From Zygnema cylindricum (lineage: Eukaryota; Streptophyta; Zygnematophyceae; Zygnematales; Zygnemataceae), in the NCBI GenBank assembly GCA_037447655.1, contig JBBHKE010002936.1:1-57261 (forward strand): DNA of 57,261 nt, given 5' to 3'. This document shows, in pieces, positions 1-13,739 of this stretch. The number at the start of each line of letters is the position of its first letter. Position 1 is the first letter of the stretch. A program made the translations under genes and the position numbers. The notes under the pieces were generated by a model. That model worked only from the letters and a program-made list of their open reading frames with translations, searched no databases and had not been told where the DNA came from.

Positions 1-1520
1 CACTAAATCAAGGCAGGAAAAGACAAACTGAAGTCGATCATGGAGGCCCAAACATGGGAGCTTGTGGAACTTCCTCCAGACCGAAAGGCGATCGGCAGCA
101 AATGGGTATTCAAGGTGAAGTTAAATCCCGATAACACCATTGAACGATATAAGGCCAGACTTGTGGCAAAGGGTTATAATCAAAAGGAAGGAATCGATTT
201 TGAAGAAATATTTTCTCCGGTTGTAAGATTTCCGACAGTTAGGATTTTGCTGTCCCTAGCTGCAATATAAGATATGGAAATTCATCAGATGGATGTAAAG
301 ACGACCTTTTTGCATTGAGAACTAGAAGAGACCATTTACATGCAGTAGCCTGAAATGTATGTAGAAGCAGGAAAATATCACTTAGTATGCAAGTTGCTAA
401 AATCTTTGTACGGCCTAAAACAGGCCCGTAGGCAATGGAATCTGAACCTTGATGAACTCTTGACCAGTCTAGAATTTCAAAGGATAAGTTCTGATCACTC
501 TGTCTACATTCTAAAGGGTGAAATGGGATAGTATATATAGCGGTGTATGTAGATGATTTAATATTAATTAGCAAATCACTGGCTGAAATTAACAAAATCA
601 AAACTGCTCTAAACTCACGGTTCGAGATGAAAGACCTTCGTGAGGCAAAGTATATTCTGAGAATCCAGGTAGAGAGGGAAAGAAATAAGAAAGTAATAAA
701 ATTAACTCAAAAATAGGTTATTGGAAACATGTTAGATGAGTATGGAATGCGGGGGGCAAAAAGATGTCTAACTCCAATGGAATTTTGGCAGAAGTTAGAG
801 GGAGAAGAGACAGAACCAGGTGTCAATGTTAACGAGTATTTAGAGTCAAGGTAGAATGATCCTATGACACTAATACCTTATAGACAATTAGTGGGAAGCT
901 TAATATATTTCATGAACTGTACCCGCCCTGACATTGCTGCAGCAGTTGGGGTACTGAGCAGAAGTCTAAAGAATCCGAGAAAATCTGATTTTGATCCAGC
1001 AAGAAAAGTCTTAAGATATTTAGCAGGAACAAAAGACCTCAAACTCACGCTAGGCGGAGGAGAAGTGAAGCTGCAAACGTGGAGTGATGCAAGCTATGGC
1101 GACATGCCAAGCCGGAAGTCCACCACGGGATTCGTTTTGCAGATTGGGAACGGAACGTGCTGCTGGAGCAACAAACTTCAAAAGGTTACAGCGCAGTCGA
1201 CAATGGAGTCAAAATATATGGCAGCAAGCTCGGCCCTAAAATAACTCTTATGGGTAAAATCCATGTTGCAAGAACTAAGATAAATGTAGGTTGGGCCACA
1301 GGTGATCTGGTGTGATAACCAGTCTGCCATTGCCATTGCCTCTAACCCGAGTCACCACATCAAGAGTTAGCACATAGATGTACGATTACACTTTGTAAGA
1401 GAAAAAGTGTTCTCTAGGGTGATCAAATTATGCTATCAGCCAGATGCAAGAATGGTTGCTGATATGCTTACTAAAGCTCTTCCTGCTCCCAAGTTGAACT
1501 ATTGTAGGAATGCGTAGGAT
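1..1520 (+). mobile_element. Ty1/copia retrotransposon, RT and RNase H part, degenerate
   Basis: The 3' half of a Ty1/copia pol. The opening reading frame (40-270) has the copia RT start, with TWELV, then GSKWVFKVK, then [14 protein letters not shown] later frame (864-1244) has the RNase H part, with WSDASYGD, STTGFV and QSTMESKYMAAS. After a stop at about 1242 it continues with the CDNQSAIAIASNPSHH and ADMLTKALP blocks, which mark the end of copia pol near 1500. In-frame stops occur near 268, 318, 347, 530, 853, 1242 and 1369, so the copy is dead. The window edge cuts off gag, protease and integrase. The order of blocks is diagnostic of copia, not gypsy. A polypurine tract and 3' LTR follow directly. 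Confidence 0.9.
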
Positions 1521-1727
1521 TGGGTGAATAGGTGAATAGCTCCACTGCGATACTGCCATGCTGCGATAGCCCAAAATTAGGATGTAGTGGACCCAGGTGA
1601 TTAGTTGGTTTGCTGTACTGCTATGTTGCCATGTTGAGCTGCTATGGCTGCACCGCTATGCTGCCATGATGCACTAAGTGCGACATTGCAGCTGCGCTGA
1701 TACACTGAGTCTAAACCTTTAGGGGAG

Positions 1728-2560
1728 TGTTGATTTCAGAAAGCTTTAAGTCTCGATATATTAGTGTAACGGCAAAAATGGAGTAATTTGTAGCGTAAGT
1801 TTCATAAGGATATGCGTCATCACTTGAGTGCAGTATAGGACAACGCAACTACTATGCAGATAGAGCAACGCATCTGCTATGCTGACAGAGCAGCGCACCA
1901 GCGTAGCTGGTATGCAAACAGAGCACCGCAGGAGCAAAGTTGCGACACAGACAAGACAAACGCAGCTGCGGTTACTTTGGATATGATTCGTAAAGACAAC
2001 GTAGCTGCTGTTATCTTCGATATGATTCGGTGCGGGACACCACAGCCACGGGTGATGTGAATGTGATCCAATACAGGACAACGCATTTGCGATTGATATG
2101 AATCAAGTCAACGGACGAGATTCATAAGAGTATCACAAGTGACTTAGCCGACAAGTATTTGTAAAATCACTTAATATAGATTCTGAGTAATATTGACTGT
2201 ACAATGATAGATTGGGTTAGCACGATTAGGAACACGTAGATCTCAGTAGGTGGGTTGATTTTGGACGTACCTCTCAGGTACACTTGTATCGGCGATTGAA
2301 CACGGAAAGTATAAGACTTAGGACTTAGAGCTTTTTATGTATCCAGACTTCCAAGTAGTAAAATTGCAGACAGTTTTTGTGAAACTTTTGAGTATTTTAT
2401 CTTGAGTGTTGTCGGGTTAATTGTGCTGAAACTTTGGTAGTTTTCAATGTTTATGCTTCTCTATATTCTGATATAGTTTTGTGAGGTTTGGATGCTTTTG
2501 TAAGAATTGGTGAGCACTTGAAAACAGTTGTTTGGTAGGATTCTTGATAGCTTCTGAGAG
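1728..2560 (+). repeat. Probable 3' LTR of the copia element (right edge uncertain)
   Basis: A polypurine tract AGGGGAG at 1721-1727 is followed by TGTTGATTTCAG, the usual PPT-TGTTG junction of copia LTRs. The LTR contains degenerate tandem copies of a GCA-rich unit at about 1835-2085, where words such as CAACGCA, CTGCTATG and GATATGATTCG recur. The right edge is not defined: no clear CA end or primer-binding site was found, and an open frame starts at 2567. The related GCTATG-rich repeat at 1545-1700 lies between the pol stop and the PPT. Confidence 0.5.
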
Positions 2561-2566
2561 TGTATC

Positions 2567-4377
2567 ATGTCTACTTCTACTACAACTGCTGCTCCTCCAC
2601 CTGCACCGGTGGTCGTAGAACAACACAATCATCGCAGTCATCTTGGGGGCTCAGCAACGGAACGCAACAGCGCTGACGGAAGACCGATGCGCTATCGCTG
2701 CGCAACTAGGGGATCGCAGAATAGCAGCTACGTTGTCAGAGAATTGCAGCATTTCGGCTGCGGTGACAGAGGATCGCAACAGCGAAATTGTGAATCGCAA
2801 CTTTGGCGACATCGAACCCGTGATATCGCCGCAGCCTTTCAACGACAAAGTTTTAAGCGCTGCGATACCCTCGAACAGTGCGACGCAGGGTAGGTTATGA
2901 TGATGAGACTTCCAAAACCCCTTACTAAAGTCGCTATCAACTCTAATGAAAAACCTAATAGCACCAGTCTGGAGAACCTTTCGCTTCATACCAACAACCT
3001 ACCTGCACTTATTGATTTACCGGAACTATCAATCACAATAGCATCCATGTCGTCATCATCCTCTCCACCACCGAAAAGAATGAGACTAGTGTGGAAGGGA
3101 AATGGCGTTATGCCCTATCGCAATAGACTTTTGGCCGCAGCAGAGGCCATGGTAGAAGTGGACCGGGGCATAACAATAAGGGAAGAACGAAAATAGGTAG
3201 AGGCAGCTTTTGGCGAGGAGGATACAGGTGGAAGCACGGGAGGGGAAAGATCAGAAAATTCGCAAGATCCGGAGTATAATCTACTCAGAGAAGGTGACCG
3301 TGAAGAGGAGGAGGATCACGAGCTCTCAGATGTCAAAAAACCAGAGCAAGAACCGACACCTCTACCCAAAGAGGAGCGTGCCTCTAACTTGGAAGTGATG
3401 AGAGATCCTGAAAAAAGGAAAGTATCGCCGATGAGCAGACTTCGGAGAGCTCTGATAAGAAGGCGAAGGAGCAGTATCCTAGCGAGGATGGCGTATTCCT
3501 CATCCAACGGGAAGAAAGAAAGGGAGGAAGAGAGTGAGAGTGAAGAAGAAATCCCCGACTATCTATTTCCTCTACCCATAACCTCCCTGAATCCCGACCT
3601 AACCTTCAGCTTTCTGAAACAGTTCTACTGGGACCCCGCAGAGTGGCCAACAGAGTGGCGTACGGGGAAACCCGGGGAACCCCTCAATATTCCTGCCTGC
3701 GTACCTTTTAACCCTGCTTAAAATTTCATGCATACAAAGGAGTTGGGGAATAATCATAAGGGTTACGTCCAGCTGAACTCTCACGTCTTGCCGTTTTTAG
3801 AGTTGGTCGAGGACCACCATTGATACCGGGTGGACAATCCCGGGCTACTTCAAAATTACCACCCATAGGATATTCGCCTCCACGATATCATTTCACGGGT
3901 TGAAGTCACACTCGAGGTACTAACACTCAAATTGGCCCGGAGAAACGCGTTGCAGCGGGCCTGAGCTCCTAAAAAACATGTTTCCTTCAAATTGAGGAAT
4001 GTACCGCGGTGGGAAGCCGAAGCGAAGGAAGAAGAGGAGGAACCAGTGGAAACAACTCCAACCTCGTTAAGTCTAATCCCGGTCGAAAATGTATCGGAAC
4101 TGCTTCAACCAGAACCGGTAGCACTAGAGAGCGCCCCCTAGGAAGGAGACGAACACCTGAGGTGGGGAATCACCCGACGGAGGCTGGCAACCGACGACCA
4201 TCGCACTAGTCTCCTGGAAAAGATATGTGAAGACTTACAAAGCTACATCGATGAATTGCGGGATAACCACCAACAACTTCTCCAGAGGTTTGATGCGCTC
4301 CATCAAGACTTCCACGATTACCGCAGCGAGATGGATGAAATACTGCGACAAATACAATTTCCCTAAGGTACAACATT
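2567..4377 (+). mobile_element. Gag-like / non-coding retroelement block
   Basis: Several short overlapping frames (2567-2893, 2897-3196, 3389-3721, 4009-4209) encode serine/proline-rich then charged, Arg/Glu-rich low-complexity peptides with no enzyme motif. Composition and position, between a copia 3' LTR and a gypsy-like LTR, suggest a decayed gag or spacer of a non-autonomous LTR element. No zinc knuckle is seen. The GCA-rich words of the upstream LTR recur at 2690-2880 and 4440-4550. The assignment rests on context only. Confidence 0.3.
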
Positions 4378-4389
4378 CAGCGGGACGCT

Positions 4390-4830
4390 GAATTCTTAGT
4401 GGGAGGCACTGTAACAGGGTTACAAAATGGGAGCAGAGTGGAGAAGCTTTTGTAGTTGCAATGTCAGAGCAGCGCAGCTGCGATGTCAAACTAGCGTTGC
4501 ATAGGAGCATTGCAACGCAACTTAGCAGCATAGCAACGCAGCAAAATTTAGAGTCTACTGTATAGTTCTAGAACCTAATGTGGATATTATGCAATTAATA
4601 ACGTGTGTCCACGTGTACATAGTTGACCAACTATAGTATTGGAGTAACTGGCAAGTAGCTAGCTTAAATAGTGAGTAGATTTAGTGAAGAGTCACTCTTT
4701 CTGGAAGTAGACTTCTAATAGCGAGCAAGCAATCTTGTAATCTCTTCCTGAGTTATAAAGCTCCAGCTTTTCCTTGTGTGCACTATGTAACCTTGCTGTT
4801 GCTACAAGTGAATCTTTGGGAATACTCCGC
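4390..4830 (+). repeat. Probable solo or 3' LTR, Ty3/gypsy-like
   Basis: A purine-rich AGTGGGAGGCAC precedes TGTAACAGGGTTACAAAATG at about 4409, the start typical of many gypsy LTRs. The body contains a TATAAAG word near 4756 and ends somewhere before 4860, where minus-strand copia sequence begins. No partner LTR was recognised in the window, so a solo LTR is possible. Both edges are approximate. Confidence 0.4.
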
Positions 4831-4860
4831 TGTGCATCTTGAACGTGGTGTCTAGGTTAC

Positions 4861-7357
4861 TCATTTTACAAAAGGTATCGAAGGACACGCTTGGCGGCTT
4901 CGAGATGAGTTTGAGTGACATAATGCGAGAATTGAGACAAAAGACAAACAACGATACATATATATGGCTGTGTACCAAGCATAGCATACATCAATTTTCC
5001 TATAATCGACCGATAGAAAGAGCTTATATCTCATTGGGCATTCCCATCGGATGACACTTTTGTGAGGTGGTATTGGGATGCATAGCTCGAGGACCAAATT
5101 TACCATTGGAAGGGGGGAGGATTTTGAAGTATGCTTCGCACCCAAAAGTGTGAAAATGAGAGATATCGGGCTTTGTTCCATGCCAAGCTTCAAAAGGAGT
5201 TTTGTAAGAAAGAGAAGAGGTAGGAGAGCGATTACGAGTATAAGAGGAAGTAAGTAAGGCTTCCGCCCAAAAATGAAAAGGTAAGGAGGCAAAATGGAGA
5301 AGAGAGTGAGACATGTCAATGACACTGCGACTGAGACGTTCGGCATCACCATTTTGTTGCGGAGAATGAGGAGACGTTTTGTGATGAATAATACCATGTG
5401 TTAGTAAAAACTCGGAAAACTCATTGGAAACAAATTCCCCACCATTATCTGTTCGGATTGTTTTGGTGCGAGACGACAAGTGATTTTCTACAAGCGCTTT
5501 GAAATGTTGGAAATGGGTAAAAACCTCGGATTTATGACGCATAAAATAAACATGTGTAAAGCGAGAAAAATCATCAATAAAAGTGACAAAATAAGATGCG
5601 CCCCTAAGACTTGGAATGGGAATAGGACCGCATACATCATTATGAATGAGATTAAGAGAAGTCAAAGGGCGAGAAGAGGAAGAAGGAAAAGGTAAACGAG
5701 GCATTTTTCAAAGAATACAACCATGACAAAAGTCAAACTTGTTTTCATTAAAATTATCGATGCCATTTACAAGCCGTTTTCCAAGGGAGGCTAGACTAGC
5801 ACCATTAAGATGGCTATATCGAAGATGGCATGTCAAAAAAGAGGAAGAAGATGGAGAATGAGCTAAAGAAGCGTGAGCAATATCATTGAAGAAATTTAAA
5901 AGATATAAATTGCCCATCCTAGTGCCACTACAAATGAGATCCCTTTTGAGAAAATGATTGAACGTTGGATTCAGTGATGACACCAAAACCCCCATGGCAC
6001 AAAGCCGAACAAGCGGAAAAAATATTATGTTTGAGATCAGGTACGAAAAAAACTTTGTCCAAGATGATTGGACGAGAGGCGTGCGAACCGGAATTAATAT
6101 ACACTTGCCCAACGAGAGTGGAGGTTAGAATCATATTATTACCCAAATAAATGCGAAGACGAATGACAAGGGGAACCATATTAAGCATTATGTCAAGCTG
6201 ACAACACATGTGATAAGAAGCGCCTGAGTCAATTAGCCAATCAGAAGGATTACCTGATTGCGAAAAAGCGTACCCATAGTCCACAGAGGGGAAGTGGAGG
6301 AGGTATTTCTGGGATAGGTACAATTGCAGGTGACGCAGACCCAATATTTTGGGTGGACGTGGGAAAAACATCAGGTGAAACTTGCTGATTTGGAGGAGGA
6401 TAATAAAAAGGAGGACTCGTGTACCACAGTGGTGGTGGGTCGTACGGCAAATTGAAGTCGACCACCGCGTGCGCTGCATGACCAGGCGGCGAAGGGTAGG
6501 CGTGGGGAGATGACAAAGACCTCATAATTTGATTTGGTGTAGAAAGTCCTTGTGGTCTCCCAGCCGTACGGTCCTTTTCTCGTTTCCTAGCCAATACAGG
6601 GCACGCGTCGATGACGTGGTCACGTTCTTTGCACTATTTGCAAAAAGGTTGAGATCCTGCAATCATTGGAGGTTTCTTGGGGGAAGAGACAATAAACGCT
6701 GAACCATCATTAGAAACGACAGGTTTTTTAAGATTCAAGCGCGTCTCTTCGTGTATTAAGCGATTAGCGAGATTTGTCAAAGAGACAGTGTACGCATCAG
6801 TACTGACTGTACTTGCAAAGAGTCAAACGAAAGAGGTAATCTACCCAAAATAATACTTATGTGATCTTCATGAGTGACAGTGTAATTAATGCATTTAAGT
6901 CGTCCAGCCAATGATTCAATTCGTTGAATAAAGACAAGCATGGACTCAGATTTATCTTTTTGAGCGTCGTTGAACTGTCGACGTAGCGCCAGACGATGTG
7001 GCCAAGTGCCAGTTTCGTAGGCGCGACACAAAATCTGCCACGCCTCATGAGAAGTTGTTGCTTCGCGAATCCGATTTGCAATCTGACCATCCAAAGAAAG
7101 GACAAGACGAGACTGCGCGACATAATCTTCTCTTTCCATGAAGCGATAGCTGCATGAACGGTAGCAAAAGTGGCGAGATAGGCGTCAAGAAGGACAGGCA
7201 ACGTGACTGCGCCATTAATGTGTCCCCAAATTTGTTTAAAAGAAAACAAATGTTGGATTTGGACCTTCCAGTCATAAAAATTGTCGCCTTGAAATTTAGG
7301 CACATAGTTTGAGACAGACGAAGGGCTAGGCCCATAACCTATTGAATGAGAGGCCAT
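4861..7357 (-). mobile_element. Ty1/copia retrotransposon, gag to integrase, minus strand, truncated before RT
   Basis: Read on the minus strand, gag starts with ATG at 7357. It has the copia gag core FDWK-like motif (NFYDWKVQIQHLF) and a helical part to about 6780, split by a frameshift near 7139. The protease follows near 6260-6200 with WLIDSGASYHMC. A GAG-pre-integrase part (5950-5710) has HLRYSHLNGASL. The integrase core (5704-5200) shows the acidic residues in FVTFIDDFSR, RTDNGGEF and the final E after SPQQNGDAE. The sequence decays at about 4861 beside a gypsy-like LTR. The whole RT is missing here, while an RNase H end of the same orientation lies on the far side of the LTR at 7378-7777. 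Confidence 0.9.
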
Positions 7358-7377
7358 GAAAGGCTGAAAAGATTACT

Positions 7378-7777
7378 ATGACGAAATATCAAGATAGGCC
7401 GAAAGTGAAGCAAAAGGCCAAGATAGAGAAGACAGGAAAGGAGTAACGACAAACAAGGAAACAAGTGGGAGGTTTGTCGTTTGAGTGTCTTTTAGATTAG
7501 ATAAATTTACATGACGACACAAGAGAGTCTTATAGTAAGACGAAGTTAGGGGTAGCCGAAAAGGCTCTAAAAGGTACATCTAATCTAGAGTGTAACTTAG
7601 GAAGGTACAACTAGTTACGGTAAAAGGAATCTAAGTCAAAGAATTCCTACGCAAGAATCATCAATTCTAACATTCCACCAAATAAAGTACAGAACGCTAA
7701 ACCAAAGTACTAAACTTATAGCGTAGTAAGTAGTACTCTAAAAGTAGTGTAGAGAATGCTTTAAATGTATTTCAACA
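7378..7777 (-). repeat. LTR of minus-strand copia (shared by two element parts)
   Basis: On the minus strand a polypurine GAGAGGGG (7778-7785) is followed by TGTTGAAATAC at 7777, which fixes the outer edge. The inner edge lies shortly before the gag ATG at 7357; no clear primer-binding site was seen. The same LTR start words (GTGTAGA, GAATGCTTT, GTATTTCA) recur at 9213-9240 and, interrupted by a hAT element, at 10135. A second fragment of this LTR therefore received the hAT insertion. Confidence 0.65.
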
Positions 7778-7787
7778 CCCCTCTCGA

Positions 7788-8245
7788 TTAAAGCATGTTT
7801 AGTCACGAAGACCAGCATAGTAAATGTGATGATGAAATAAAGGACGAGGAAGAGGTTTGGTGAGAAAATCGGCAAGTTGAGAGCTGGAGGCACAATGAGA
7901 GAAGGAAACAATGACATCAAGAATTTTATCACGCGTAAAATGAAATTGAATGTCAATATGTTTTGTACGTGTATGATGGATAAGATTTTTCATAAGAGCC
8001 AACGCTCATTGAGAGTCACAAAAAATAGAGGTGGGAGAAGATGGAGGAAAAGAGAGATCGGAAAGAAGGTGTCGGAACGAAATAGCCGATTTAGTGGCGG
8101 TAGTGGCGGCCATATATTCCGCCTCCGTCGAGGAAAGAGCAACGGTAGTTTGTCTGCGGGATGACCAAAAGATGAGGCCACTACCTAAAGAAAAACATAC
8201 ACCGGAAATGGAACGACGATCGTCGGGTTGATTTCGCCAATCCGC
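7788..8245 (-). mobile_element. Ty1/copia RNase H and pol end, minus strand
   Basis: On the minus strand, from about 8245 downward, this reads as the final part of copia pol: a SISGVCFSLG-like block, LSSTEAEYMAATTATK, then HTRTKHIDIQFHF and QLADFLTKPLP. One in-frame stop lies near the CDSQ block at about 8005. It runs directly into the polypurine tract and LTR at 7777. It is the 3' end of an element, yet the LTR it abuts is followed by gag (7357 downward), not by genomic sequence. Confidence 0.88.
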
Positions 8246-8267
8246 ATCCCAAAATCGAATAATCGAA

Positions 8268-8640
8268 GTTTCCGGATTTCAATTCCTAGCTATGCCGTTT
8301 GGATTGACTAATGCCCCTGCTAACTTTATGCATTTGATGAATACTATCTTCCAGCAATATCAGGACGTATTCGTAATAGTCTTCTTGGATGACATCCTAG
8401 TGTATAGTGAAACACTGGAGGACCATGTAAAGCACTAGAGAACTGTGTTACAGATCTTATGGGAGAATAAGTTGTACGCCAAATTGAATAAATGTGAGTT
8501 TTTAAAGGAAGAAATGGCATTTTTAGGCCATGTGGCCAGTCGAAAAGGAATTGTTGTGGACCCCAACAATACTAAGGTAGTCAAAGAGTGGCCGCAACCT
8601 ACAAATATCGCGGAATTGAGGAGCTTCCTTGGGTTATGTG
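8268..8640 (+). mobile_element. Ty3/gypsy reverse transcriptase fragment
   Basis: The plus strand encodes the gypsy RT core: [15 protein letters not shown], then FLDDILVYS with the catalytic aspartates, then LNKCEFLKEEMAFLGH and the thumb motif ELRSFLGL. One stop lies at about 8437, after DHVKH. No protease, RNase H or integrase of this family is nearby, so this is an isolated fragment of about 370 bp between two copia pieces. Confidence 0.9.
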
Positions 8641-8995
8641 TTGAAATTAAAAGATTTCTTATGTATTTTCTAGGTTTCATAATTGATCTAAAATGAGGAG
8701 GAAAAAGCAGAGGCACCCTGCTTCTAACTTCTCTCTCTGGCCCCATACTTGCCATAGTTATTAAAGGCTGGAGAGGAAGCTAGAGCCATGGTTGCTATTG
8801 AAATTATTAGATTTATGTGGTATTTTCTAGATGTAAATAGTTCACTATCTCACCCTGATGAACCTCAAACTTATAATGAGGCAATGACTTGTCCTGAAAG
8901 AAACCGGTGGAAAACAGCCATAAATGAGGAGATGGCCTCAATTATGGCGGCCGATACATGGGAATTGGTGGATTGTCCTCCTGAAAACAACAAGT
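8641..8995 (+). mobile_element. Copia RT-start scrap with flanking short direct repeat
   Basis: Positions 8845-8990 encode the region just upstream of copia RT: SHPDEPQTYNEAM, then INEEMASIMAADTWELV. A degenerate direct repeat of about 35 bp (ATTGAAATTA, then GATTT, then TATTTTCTAG) occurs at 8641-8676 and 8797-8834 and may mark an older insertion. The fragment is cut by the MITE at 8997. Confidence 0.7.
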
Positions 8996-8996
8996 A

Positions 8997-9212
8997 CAAC
9001 GCGAATCGCTATTAGCGTAGTGTACGCTAATTCTGTCCCGTTTTTTTTTTTAATATTCTCAAATAGAATTATCCATACTATTTAAAAAAAACCCTAATTT
9101 CTAATTAGAGTAGACAATTTCTTTCAAAATTTTCAAATTCTTAATTAGCGTACACCATTGTAATTATTCGTATACGCTAAATAAACTTCTACGCTAATAG
9201 CGATTGGCGGTG
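8997..9212. mobile_element. MITE copy A (TA-flanked, 216 bp)
   Basis: The right end carries GCTAATAGCGATTGGCGGTG and the left end a slightly mutated inverse (CAACGCGAATCGCTATTAGC). Both are flanked by TA (8995-8996 and 9213-9214), as expected for Tc1/mariner-type (Stowaway-like) MITEs. The interior contains poly-T, a TTCTCAAATAGAATTATCC word and AAACCCTAAT, shared with copies B and E. There is no coding capacity. Confidence 0.85.
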
Positions 9213-9240
9213 TAGTGTAGAATGCTTTGAGTGTATTTCA

Positions 9241-10134
9241 TAGTGTTGTGTATCGGTAAGGATTTGCCGATAACCGATATGGGCCTTTTTTCGGGTATCC
9301 GATAATCGATATATTGGTACGATATATCGACATCGGTATTATCGCCGATAAGTAGCCGATAATATCGGGTACTTATCGGCGATAATGCCGATAACGATAA
9401 TTATCGGCGATATCTGTACGGACCGTACAGATAAATGTACGGTATGTACACTCAACTGTACGTCATATTCTCCGGACGTGTACAAGCATAGAAAGTACTG
9501 TAGCCGCCATGAAATCTGTACGATTTTGATACGGATCCAGTAAAATCGATGTACCTTTCACATCCGACGCCATGGCTTTGTCCCTTAATTCCTTGAAATC
9601 CACTAGGGACCTGCCACGTGTCAATCTGTCGGCTTTTTTGGCAAAAGCTGCCAAAAGAGCCATTCCGGGATGCCGGCGCTCACGCTGGCCCGTCCGTTCG
9701 TGTTTTCTCATTCCAAGTCGTCCGTTCGATTCCGGCGGCGCGCAGAATGTTATTTTGCGTCCGTTGTACTTTTGTGTCCGCCGTCCTTTTCCAGTTCCAT
9801 GTTCACCAGTTTTAGTAAATTTCCGTACGTCGCCGTAAAATTTTTGTTCACTTAACCGGCCAACGTTTATGCGCAGCGTTTACCGTAATAAATTGCAGTT
9901 AAACTGTAACAGAACAGATTTTTATACGTGGCATGCCACGCTATATAAAATCAATAAAATAATACAGTATGTTATAAAGTACTATTGTACGCATACTATA
10001 TATTTTTGTAAGTTATCGCCGATATGGAATTTGTTGGTCCCAGACCGATATATCGGAAGCTCTGACCGTTCGATAACCGATAACTATCGGTATCGGTGTT
10101 ATCGCGATAAGTTTTTTACCGATACACAACACTA
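9241..10134. mobile_element. hAT-type DNA transposon, non-autonomous, 894 bp
   Basis: The ends are inverted repeats: TAGTGTTGTGTATCGGTAA on the left and TTACCGATACACAACACTA on the right. They are flanked by an exact 8-bp duplication GTATTTCA (9233-9240 and 10135-10142). An 8-bp duplication and a TAGTG-like terminus fit the hAT superfamily. Both subterminal regions (9260-9415 and 10015-10120) are dense in ATCGGCGATA and CGATAACCGATA words in both orientations, like hAT transposase-binding arrays. Interior open frames are short and show no recognisable transposase, so the copy must be mobilised in trans. It sits in a fragment of the copia LTR also found at 7378-7777. Confidence 0.9.
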
Positions 10135-10142
10135 GTATTTCA

Positions 10143-10233
10143 ACAGAAATTACATCGCGTTTTTTTGCGATTTTTTCAAATGTCACGAATAATACGTAGA
10201 AATCGGGAATAATGAAAAAATCGCCCGATTTGA
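10143..10233. mobile_element. Right-end fragment of the second hAT family
   Basis: The segment ends with GATTTGAACAACTATG, the terminus of the hAT element at 32469-32948, and is preceded by AATCG/CGATTT words like that element. No left end is present, so it is a truncated copy. Confidence 0.5.
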
Positions 10234-11240
10234 ACAACTATGGTTTTCACTTGTCAAGTTTTGTCGTCTATCGAGAAAATTGTACAGCAGTACAGTACTA
10301 AAATTAAGAAAGTACACCGTCTGTTGTTTTTAGTGCTGATTTTTTCTCGTTACTTAAAACGTTTTTTCTCCGTGCACACGTGTCCGTTTTTCAATCGGAG
10401 ACCATCCATCGGAAGGTGAGAATCGTATCTTTCCGTATCGACCGTCCGATGACAGATACGACAAATTGTGTACGGAGAAATGATGACTAAAGTACAGTAC
10501 AGTACTGTACTGCTCTGTAGTCCTAAAATAATCCACTCTATTAGATGTACATGATGTACTTTTTTCAGTTTTTTTATTGTACAAAGTGATTGATTCAAAA
10601 TCTTTTATGATGAGGACGGTCTCACGGACACGTCAGATATTCGTCAAATATTCGTCAGATTTTGTCGTATATACGTCCCCGTTTCTCACGAATACTTTTG
10701 TCGTTTTGTGGATTTTGAGGACTCGTACTTTTAGAATTTTGACCTTCTTGGTAGTAAAAAAAAAAAGGCGAGAAACAAGCCTCTTTTTTTTTTTTGTTTT
10801 TTATTATAAATTGGAAAAAATAGTTAGATGAAAGAAATGTGGAAAATGTGAAACTAAACGAGAAAAGAAATGTGAAAAGAAAAAAAACGAGAAAAAAAAA
10901 TACGAGAAAATAAAAAACGAGAAAAAAAAAACGAGAAAAAAAAATACGAAAAAATCGTGCAGGTAATGTTTTGCAAAATAGAGTTAGAGGAAAAAAAAAG
11001 AGAGAAAAAAAAAACAACTTTTTTGGGGTACAAACAGGCGAAAATTAATTTTTTTCGTTCTGAAACTCAAATTGAAAAGGTAAATAAAAAAAACCCAAAA
11101 AAACAAAAACAATCCAATAAAAAAATAGTAAAAAAAAAAAACCAGAAAAACCTAGAAAAACCAAAAACCCCCCAAAAAGCATCCCCCCCCCCCAAAAAAT
11201 TAAAAACCCCAAACACCCCTCTCTCCCCCTCCCCCCCCCC

Positions 11241-11278
<38 letters not shown>

Positions 11279-11280
11279 CC
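10234..11280. other. Intergenic, A/T homopolymer-rich sequence
   Basis: No gene is seen. From 10740 to 11280 the plus strand is nearly pure purine/A-runs (AACGAGAAAAAAA words, then CCCCC/AAAAA alternation), ending in about 33 consecutive A just before the start codon of the alcohol oxidase at 11281. The long minus-strand Phe-rich frames here are translations of these runs. Confidence 0.6.
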
Positions 11281-13173
<1,893 letters not shown>

Positions 13174-13419
13174 GTAAATTTTCTTTATCCCTCTCTCCCC
13201 CTCTCTCAGGTAAATTTGACACACACATATATATACATTTGTCTTTTACAACTTTTTTGTTATTATATCAATACCATTTTTTATGTAACCGGGCCACCTG
13301 TCTGCCTCTCCTCCCCCCTTTCTCTCCCCCTCTCCCTCTCTTTTTTCTCTCCTCTCTCCTTTCTCTCTCCTGTCGCGTCCTCTCTCTCCCTCTCTCCCTC
13401 TTTCTCCCTGTGTCTCTCT

Positions 13420-13429
13420 NNNNNNNNNN
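13420..13429. other. Scaffold gap (10 N)
   Basis: Ten N follow a CT-rich tract. The alcohol oxidase coding sequence is not resumed on the other side, so the join may not be collinear. Confidence 0.99.
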
Positions 13430-13739
13430 TTAAAAAAAAAATGCGATAAATAAGGAAATGAGATTATCACTAACTGCCACATGTCATGTGGAACTTAGCA
13501 ATAACCATCACAACACATAGCCATTTTTTGAATAGCAATATTGTGGCTATGGCTATCAATAGTCAATAGCTTGCCAGTCTCTAAGGCTATATAGCCAGAC
13601 CCTGGTTGTTTAAGGTATAGCCGCTATTGAATTTTTTATATATCATACGTATGTTATCGTGAAATATTGTATGACATAATAAAATAACTAAAATATATAG
13701 CACCGTACGGTGCATATTTTTAGACAAGGCAATGGCAAA

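Noticed and set aside
2567-2900. Host gene with Ser/Thr/Pro-rich N-terminus
   Set aside because: No splice continuation, no family motif and placement among LTR fragments; treated as retroelement spacer.
9463-9855. Transposase frames inside the 894-bp hAT element
   Set aside because: Frames on both strands are short, overlap each other and show no BED or dimerisation motif.
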